From Folioceros fuciformis (lineage: Eukaryota > Anthocerotophyta > Anthocerotopsida > Anthocerotales): 49,318 bases of DNA. The stretch spans positions 347,691 through 397,008 of the forward strand of contig JBNGIO010006396.1 in the NCBI GenBank assembly GCA_049999805.1, given 5' to 3'. The translations under genes and the position numbers were made by a program. Positions within the stretch are counted from its first letter, which is position 1. Each line of letters begins with the position of its first letter. Positions 43,629 through 49,318 of this stretch are shown here, one piece after another. A model generated the notes under the pieces. It searched no databases and was not told the DNA's origin. It was given only the letters and a program-made list of their open reading frames with translations.

Positions 43629-46600
43629 ATGTTTGTGAGACGTCTTGAACGAGTCGAGACTGTAGGGATGGCGCCAGGGAGGTCTGCTGCTGCAGCTGCT
43701 CATGAGTCCCCGGACGAATCGGCGATCAAGACTCTCGAGAGCCTCCTCATTGATGACAGCAACCTCCCGGCAAATGACCCAAAACTGCCGAATTCCGGGC
43801 CCCATACCCAGTCCTGTGTTGGTGGGCACTCCAATACGACTTACAGTCTTGCTGGCAAGACTTGAGCAGTCGTTGGAGGACTGAGCTCACTCGTGTTGCT
43901 GCCTGCAGGTGATTACACCTCTACAACACAGCGAGCCATGAGGAAGTCTCGGATCGGGAGCTCAGGGATGTTCACCATCTTGCCCGGGGGCGGGCTCGAG
44001 TTTCAGGATCTCACGTACACTGTCATGAAGAAGGTATTGTCATCGAGCGTCGAGATGAATTATATTAGCCAGTGTGTATGTAGTAGCATTGGCTGGAATG
44101 GCAGCAGCAGCAAGGAATTGAAGTGCGAGGCCTGTCGTCTTGAAGGTGACAATGGAGAACAAGTCCGTTGTGAAGAAGGAAGTGAACCTGCTGCATGGTA
44201 TCACTGGAAACGCTGCTCAAGGAGAGGTAGGCAGTATTAGCTCGCCACATGGAGCTGGTGCTTGGAAGTCGGATCGTGTGTCGGTACAGCTCTTGAAAGA
44301 ATCACGAATCTAGCAGAATAATTGCGTTCCGAATTCTGCTCCCGGCAGGTGACAGCGATCATGGGGCCGAGTGGTGCTGGAAAGTCCACCTTCCTGGATG
44401 CTCTGGCAGGAAGGATCTCATCTGGAGCTTTGGAAGGAAGTGTCATGGTCGATGGCCAGCCTGTGACTGCTAGCGAAATGAAGATTCTGTCCGCGTACGT
44501 GATGCAGGATGACCAGCTGTTCCCCATGCTCACGGTCTTTGAAACCCTCATGTTTGCTGCGGAAGTCAGACTGCCTCACCAGATGTCGACTGAGGACAAG
44601 AGGGCCAAAGTAGTTCATCTCATCGACCAGTTGGGGTTGACGGTAGGTTTACAGTCAGACAGCCCAACATCCCAAGCCTTCTTGGTATCACATCGAAAGG
44701 ATGCAAGAGCGTGTAACGGGCATTGAACATCTGATGAAGGGAGAAGGTTTGTCTCGATGCATGTCCTGCAGGGAGCCACCAACACTTACATCGGGGACGA
44801 AGGTCGGAGAGGGGTTTCGGGAGGGGAAAGGAGAAGAGTGTCCATTGGGGTGGACATTATCCACGGACCTCAGCTGCTGTTCCTGGACGAACCCACGTCC
44901 GGATTGGACTCCACCAGTGCCTTCAGCGTGGTGGAGAAGCTGAAGGCCATAGCTCAAGCTGGCAGCACGGTTCTGCTCACCATCCACCAGCCTTCCTTCC
45001 GGATTCAGCAGCTTCTCAGCAAGATTATCATTCTTGCCAGGTACAAGCCACACCACTCAGGTCATGCCAAACAAGGATTCTCTGTGATACTGGGATCTCG
45101 TCACAGCCTTCACAATCATGGACTCCGAAATGTACTCCATCCTACATGCGTGGGATGTGTAACATGTTGGGTTCTTGGATGCAGAGGACGGCTCATCTAC
45201 CAAGGCCCGCCTTCCAGCGTGGAAGCTCATCTGTTGGCATTCGGGCGAGAGGTTCCGTCATCCGAGAACAGCATCGAGTACCTTCTGGACGTGATAGTGG
45301 AGTACGACAAATCCGATGTTGGGCTGGACCCGCTGGTGCAGTTCAATCTGGATGGCAAGAAGCCCATGCCGGACCACACACCTCAGCCACGGACTCCTGG
45401 ACAGGTTATCTCCCGGTCTGGAGAGCTCACCAGCATCGTGACCGTCCCCCGATTTGGACATGTCCTTGCGGAGGCCAAAGGCTACCCCAACTACAGCAAC
45501 AAGGCGTCTCGGGAGAACTCGCCAGCTCGCACGCCAGCAGCCACTCCCAGGACAGGGCAAGGACAAGTGAACGACTACTTCGATCCCTACGACAGCTATG
45601 ACCACTCCTTGAACGCCAGGGACAAGGTGCCCAAGCTGGCTGTTCTTTTCTACAAAGATCTGGGAGAGTGGTTTGACAAGGACAGAGCTGGAGCAGGAAG
45701 GACACCCAGCCGGGGAGGATTGTTCCAAACAGGTGGAGCCCCCAAGACACCGAATTATGTTGTGCGCAGAACTCCTTTGAGGTGAGTTGGGTGGAACCTT
45801 CCGGTTGTTGGATCGGGTTCAGGATCTTTGGATGCTCAGATCGGAGCTAGATCTGGATGATTGCTCAGAATTTTGCTGACTGGAGATGAGTTTCAAAACC
45901 CTCAGGGTACAAGCTCCTGCTACTACTACTGGAAAGATTGCCACCCCGAATCGAAACTCTGCAGCAGCCGCAAACAAGTTACATCACCTGAGCAAGTCCT
46001 TCACTCCCGGACGCACCATGTCAGAGTCCGAAGGGACGCTTGAATCTGACGACTTCGACACACTGTCGGACGAGTTGATCGAACACAGAAAGTTCGCAAA
46101 TCCATGGTTCAGAGAGGTGAGCCTGCAGATGCCTTCGCGTACCTGATCGCTCTGCTGAAAAGAGACACATTTTGAGAAGCCATTTGACAACGGTATGTAT
46201 GCTGCCAGGTGAAGGTACTCATGTGGAGGAATTTTCTCAATATCAAGCGGACTCCCGAGCTATTTCTATCCAGGCAAATGGTTATCACCACCATGGCATT
46301 CATGCTTGCTACGTTGTTCAAGAGACCGCCCCATACTGTCTCTGGAGCTACGAATATCCTGTCCTTCTACATATTCGCTGTATGTCTTCTCTTCTTCTCC
46401 TCCAATGACGCAGTTCCAACATTCATCCAAGAAAGGTTCATCTTCATCCGAGAAACGTCCCACAATGCCTACCGGTCTTCAACGTAAGCCGCACCCGCGT
46501 AAATCACGGTCCTACTACATCTCCAAGTCCTCACGGAGTCAGAGTCTTTTGTCATTCGACCCCAGCATTTGGAACTAATCTGCAACTGTGTGTGTTTCCT

Positions 46601-47208
46601 GCAGATATGTGATTGCGAACTTCCTAGTTTACCTTCCTTTCCTGGCCATACAGGCTATGACCTTTGTGCTCATCACGTGGTTCGTCGTCCTGAACTTCCA
46701 AGGGGGTTTGCAGGGCTTCATGATCTTCTGGGTCATCCTGTACTCATCTCTCATCACGACAAACTCTTTCGTCATGTTCGTCAGCGCTATGGTGCCCAAC
46801 TACATTATGGGATATGCAGCTGTAATCGCCCTCACGGCTCTCTTCTTCCTCACCTGTGGCTTCTTCCTTGATAGGGAACACATCCCCAGAGTGTGGATCT
46901 GGCTTCACTGGTTGTCTACAATCAAGTACCCCTACGAAGCTCTAGTCCACAACCAGTTTCGAAAGATAGATTGTTACAACAACGCAAGCCTGCCGTTCCT
47001 CCCAGTGCCTGGTCCCCTGGTGGCACTCGTGCCTTCCGCCATCGATGTCGCTAAGGACTGCAACATCAATGGGCAAGACATCTTGAAGGCTCTTGCCATC
47101 AAAGGCGGCATCACTACAGATGTTGGGGTTCTTCTTCTCTGGGGTGTCTTTTATCGAGCGCTGTTTTACATCATACTGCGCTTCTACTCCAAGAATGTCC
47201 GAAATTGA
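43629..47208 (+). CDS. STR: ABCG half-transporter, STR-like (STUNTED ARBUSCULE clade)
   Basis: Nine exons (43629-43821, 43909-44033, 44146-44226, 44349-44642, 44772-45040, 45185-45781, 45906-46116, 46209-46483, 46605-47208) give 882 residues. There is one nucleotide-binding domain: Walker [10 protein letters not shown] at 139-147, signature VSGGE at 246-250, Walker B LLFLDE at 266-271, and H-loop His303 (LTIHQPS). One six-helix ABC2 domain follows (exons 8-9), so this is a half-transporter. STR hallmarks are [53 protein letters not shown] and [21 protein letters not shown] long Ser/Pro-rich linker separates the domains, as in STR. STR/STR2 pair to export lipids towards arbuscular mycorrhizal fungi in angiosperms. 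Whether this is STR, STR2 or an older relative needs a tree. The exon 1 donor is uncertain, and ATG 43668 is an alternative start. Confidence 0.87.
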
Positions 47209-47242
47209 CATCCTCGAGTACTAGCAACCGAGGTACGTGCTA

Positions 47243-47302
47243 GTAGGGTTAGGGTTACGACTAGGGTTACGACTAGGGTTACAGTTAGCGCTAGGGTTAG
47301 GT
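47243..47302. repeat. Degenerate telomere-like motifs
   Basis: Five occurrences of TAGGGTTA-like sequence are separated by CGAC or CAG spacers, just after the ABCG stop codon. The base pattern is TTAGGG/TAGGGTT, related to but not identical with the TTTAGGG runs at the left end. Confidence 0.6.
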
Positions 47303-47579
47303 TTGTTAACGCAATTTTGCGAATGAAGTCGACGTAGCCACATGGATGCACAGGGCTCGAAGCTGAGCCCTGAGGGAATGGACACCATGTTCTCTAGTTC
47401 TTGTGTTTTCTATTTGCAGACGTTGTTGGGTTTCCAATTTACTTTCCTTTTCCATTCTTTGCTTTCAAGAAACGGGCATTTATTATTTATTAATATTTAA
47501 TTTCTTATTATTATTAAGACGTTCACGATTTTAATGCACACAAGTTTAACAAGCTGTGATGAGCCAATAATAGATAGTG

Positions 47580-47803
47580 TTGATTAGAGGTTGGTTTCTA
47601 ATTTAAAACAGACTAATATTAATTAGAGGTTGGTTTCTAATTTAAATTAGACTAATAATAAATATTACCAATTAGAGGTTAGCTTCCTATAGTGGGTTTG
47701 CTATCGCATAGGTCTATAAGAGGAAGCCACAACCTTCTATGCTCTATTGGTGTAGACACACTCATCCACAACCTTCTATGCTCTATTGGTGTAGACACAC
47801 TCA
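47580..47803. repeat. Short tandem duplications in AT-rich spacer
   Basis: Three imperfect copies of an ATTAGAGGTTGGTTTCTAAT-type unit lie at 47580-47692. An exact 38-base tandem duplication follows at 47728-47803 and includes ACCTTCTATGCTCTATTGG. Confidence 0.8.
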
Positions 47804-48114
47804 TTCCTACTTGAGTGCTTACCATCAATAAAAGCTTGAGAAATGGAGTAAGAACTATTGCTCATACATAGTTGCGAGTCACGTATTATTGCCTCCTTCA
47901 ATATTGCTCCTCCTCAAGGCTTTCATCTTTCTCAAGACTTTCATGGTTCTCAAGGCTTTCATCTTCCTCAAGACTTTCATCTTATTGAGACAAAAGAAAC
48001 AAGGAGTAGTCTAACTTCCATCTTGATTGAGAAGCAATATATAAAGGGTACAACTTCAGATTTAGGACAAGAAGTAGATCTAAGTGGCGTTTGAAGCAAG
48101 GAGAACTGTGAGAA

Positions 48115-49318
48115 ATGACGAATCAAAGGGCTCAAGGACAAATGCCTATCTTGATACATGCGGGTCTGATGCCCCTTAGCATGGAAGACATAGAAGAGTT
48201 CAAGCCTAAAGCAAAGGAACTTGGTCTTACTTTCTTGACATGGGAATGGCGACATCGACATGCTCTACTAATCCAAGAGTGTTACAAAAACTGGCAGGCA
48301 AACCAAAGAGGAGCATGCGTTCGGAGAAATCCATCATCATGGACCGCACACCACTTTCGAAAGGCACTTGGAAGAGACCCTTCTGAACGTGGAGTTGTTT
48401 TTAGCAGGTATTCGAATTCAAAGGCAGTGATTGTGACGGACGATTGGTTTACAGATGAACCTCGTCACCCTAAAAATGGATGGAGGATTAGTTGCCTTAT
48501 CAACAAGGATCATCAAATATTTGCGCGAATTCTATTAGCTATTACTGGACATAAATATATGTCTTATTTAAGTAATGGCAATGTTTGGTTTCTTCAACAA
48601 GTTTTTCAAAAGACAAAGATTGATTGGGGTTCTAGCTTGCTCTTGCTAGCCAAAGAAAGTCTTAGGTCCTTGGAAAAGGGCGAGGTCTCTTCTTTCCTCA
48701 CTCCTCTCCTTGTTCACTTATACAAGGCTCACGGAGTGTTGAGTTTGCAGGAGGAGGAAAACTCAATGCTATACCTAAAAGGCATCCACAAGTTTGTCGA
48801 TATTCCCCAAAGAGACATCCAAGAGGAGACAAAGGATAACTCATCATCATCTTCGTTGCTAGGAGACACTTTGTCGAATGTTAAGAAATGCTCGATGGAG
48901 ATCAATCAGAAAGATGAGCTTGCCCAAAAGGGCCAATTCGTAAACCAAAGTAAAAACGATGGACAACTTACTCAAATTGCAATAGTGTCTCACTTGGCAG
49001 GAGAGAGCAAGAAGGAACAGCCTACTCGAAAAAGGAAATTATTAAGAGAGAGCAACAAGGAGGAACCCTCTCGAAAGAGGCAATCGTTAAGAGATAGCAA
49101 CAAGGAGCAGCCTTATCAAATGAAAGAGAAGTTGGATTCACAACTTAAAAATGTAAGGAAAATGCTCATACGTAACCTGAAAGAAGGCTCTTTCAAAAAT
49201 TACACATCCTACTTATTTGAAAAAACGAAAGGGCTACCTTTTACAAACTTCAAGGAAGATATTCCCATCTTAGAGAAGGAGATTGAACTGTTAATAAGCA
49301 TAGAAAAGAAAGCAGACA
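48115..49318 (+). CDS. AT-rich open frame of unknown function, incomplete at right edge
   Basis: From ATG 48115 the frame is open to the window end (401 codons, no stop, no intron needed); an in-frame TGA lies two codons upstream. The first ~200 residues look like a folded domain rich in Trp and aromatics: FLTWEWRHRHALLIQE, CYKNW, SSWTAHHFRKALGRD, VTDDWFTDEPRHPKNGWR, FARILLAITGHKYMSYLS, VWFLQQVFQKTKIDWGS. The rest is charged, with three degenerate RKRKLLRESNKE-type units at about 303-335, possibly a nuclear signal. Codons prefer A or T at the third base, unlike the other genes in the window, which fits a mobile-element or transferred origin, or a gene in an AT-rich isochore. No transposase or helicase motif is recognised. 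Confidence 0.55.
   Translation, partial: MTNQRAQGQMPILIHAGLMPLSMEDIEEFKPKAKELGLTFLTWEWRHRHALLIQECYKNWQANQRGACVRRNPSSWTAHHFRKALGRDPSERGVVFSRYSNSKAVIVTDDWFTDEPRHPKNGWRISCLINKDHQIFARILLAITGHKYMSYLSNGNVWFLQQVFQKTKIDWGSSLLLLAKESLRSLEKGEVSSFLTPLLVHLYKAHGVLSLQEEENSMLYLKGIHKFVDIPQRDIQEETKDNSSSSSLLGDTLSNVKKCSMEINQKDELAQKGQFVNQSKNDGQLTQIAIVSHLAGESKKEQPTRKRKLLRESNKEEPSRKRQSLRDSNKEQPYQMKEKLDSQLKNVRKMLIRNLKEGSFKNYTSYLFEKTKGLPFTNFKEDIPILEKEIELLISIEKKAD

Larger units (their letters stand above)
47209..48114. other. AT-rich spacer with several short repeats
   Basis: No gene is supported. The spacer holds a telomere-like motif cluster, a ~50-bp repeat, a 38-bp duplication and a 36-bp duplication near 47912-47981 (CTCAAG-CTTTCATCTT-type). 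It separates the GC-richer genes from an AT-rich open frame. Confidence 0.55.

Noticed and set aside
43860-43908. GC-AG donor near 43855 for ABCG exon 1
   Set aside because: The GT donor at 43822 is also in phase 1 and is the commoner type. The GC site remains possible and would change only a few residues of the poorly conserved N-terminus.
47858-48094. 78-codon frame with FHLSQDFH-like repeats
   Set aside because: It is a translation of a 36-bp tandem duplication in AT-rich spacer, with no other support.

Overview
The window is a nuclear segment from a streptophyte green plant. The evidence is a plastid-targeted PsbO gene with a bipartite transit peptide, a mitochondrial CGFS glutaredoxin of the GRXS15 type, a GIL1/IRKI-like (DUF641-type) gene, a plant START-like gene, a half-size ABCG transporter of the STR type, plant-type TTTAGGG motifs and GT-AG introns of roughly 80-450 bases. 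STR-type transporters and the largely unfamiliar accessory genes suggest an early-diverging lineage (bryophyte, lycophyte or charophyte), but the species cannot be fixed from sequence alone. All exon models were built by hand from reading frame, GT/AG sites and phase agreement; there is no transcript support.

Layout. 1-1.6 kb: AT-rich spacer with scattered telomere-like motifs and short tandem repeats. 1.9-5.0 kb: psbO and a GRXS15-like gene, both on +. 5.5-30.1 kb: an accessory cluster of two unfamiliar multicopy gene families. Family 1 (here called WELRYWR) has two full members, both on minus: 7291-10481 and 27344-30135, of 799 and 796 residues. It also has a short relative (5514-6798) and a broken fragment (about 26230-26530). 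Family 2 (here called GLS/MQVD) has three members: 11978-13672 (minus), 16093-18154 (+) and 23473-24851 (minus). Orphan or decayed exons of it lie at 11.2-11.7, 13.9 and 25.1 kb. The cluster is interrupted by a 100-N assembly gap (18922-19021), satellite-like arrays and a possible copia-type gag relic (19.6-21.6 kb), and a 20-bp minisatellite (23 kb).

32.1-47.2 kb: four more conventional genes on +. They are a predicted calponin-homology/transmembrane/LysM fusion, the intronless GIL1/IRKI-like gene, a START-like gene with a 14-copy heptapeptide array, and the STR-like ABCG half-transporter. 47.2-48.1 kb is AT-rich repeat-bearing spacer. From 48115 an AT-rich open frame of unknown function runs off the right edge.

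The most novel material is the pair of interleaved families. Family 1 combines a coiled-coil exon, an acidic exon, DNA-binding-type motifs (AT-hooks or a C2H2-like finger), a conserved core and a small terminal exon hidden behind an apparent stop codon that is really a splice donor. Family 2 has a conserved N-terminal block of about 115 residues followed by phase 1-1 exons that carry a repeated MQVDVS...C...PG module, with evidence of exon duplication, decay and exonisation of an intron. Functions are unknown; nuclear or chromatin roles are only suggested by the AT-hooks.
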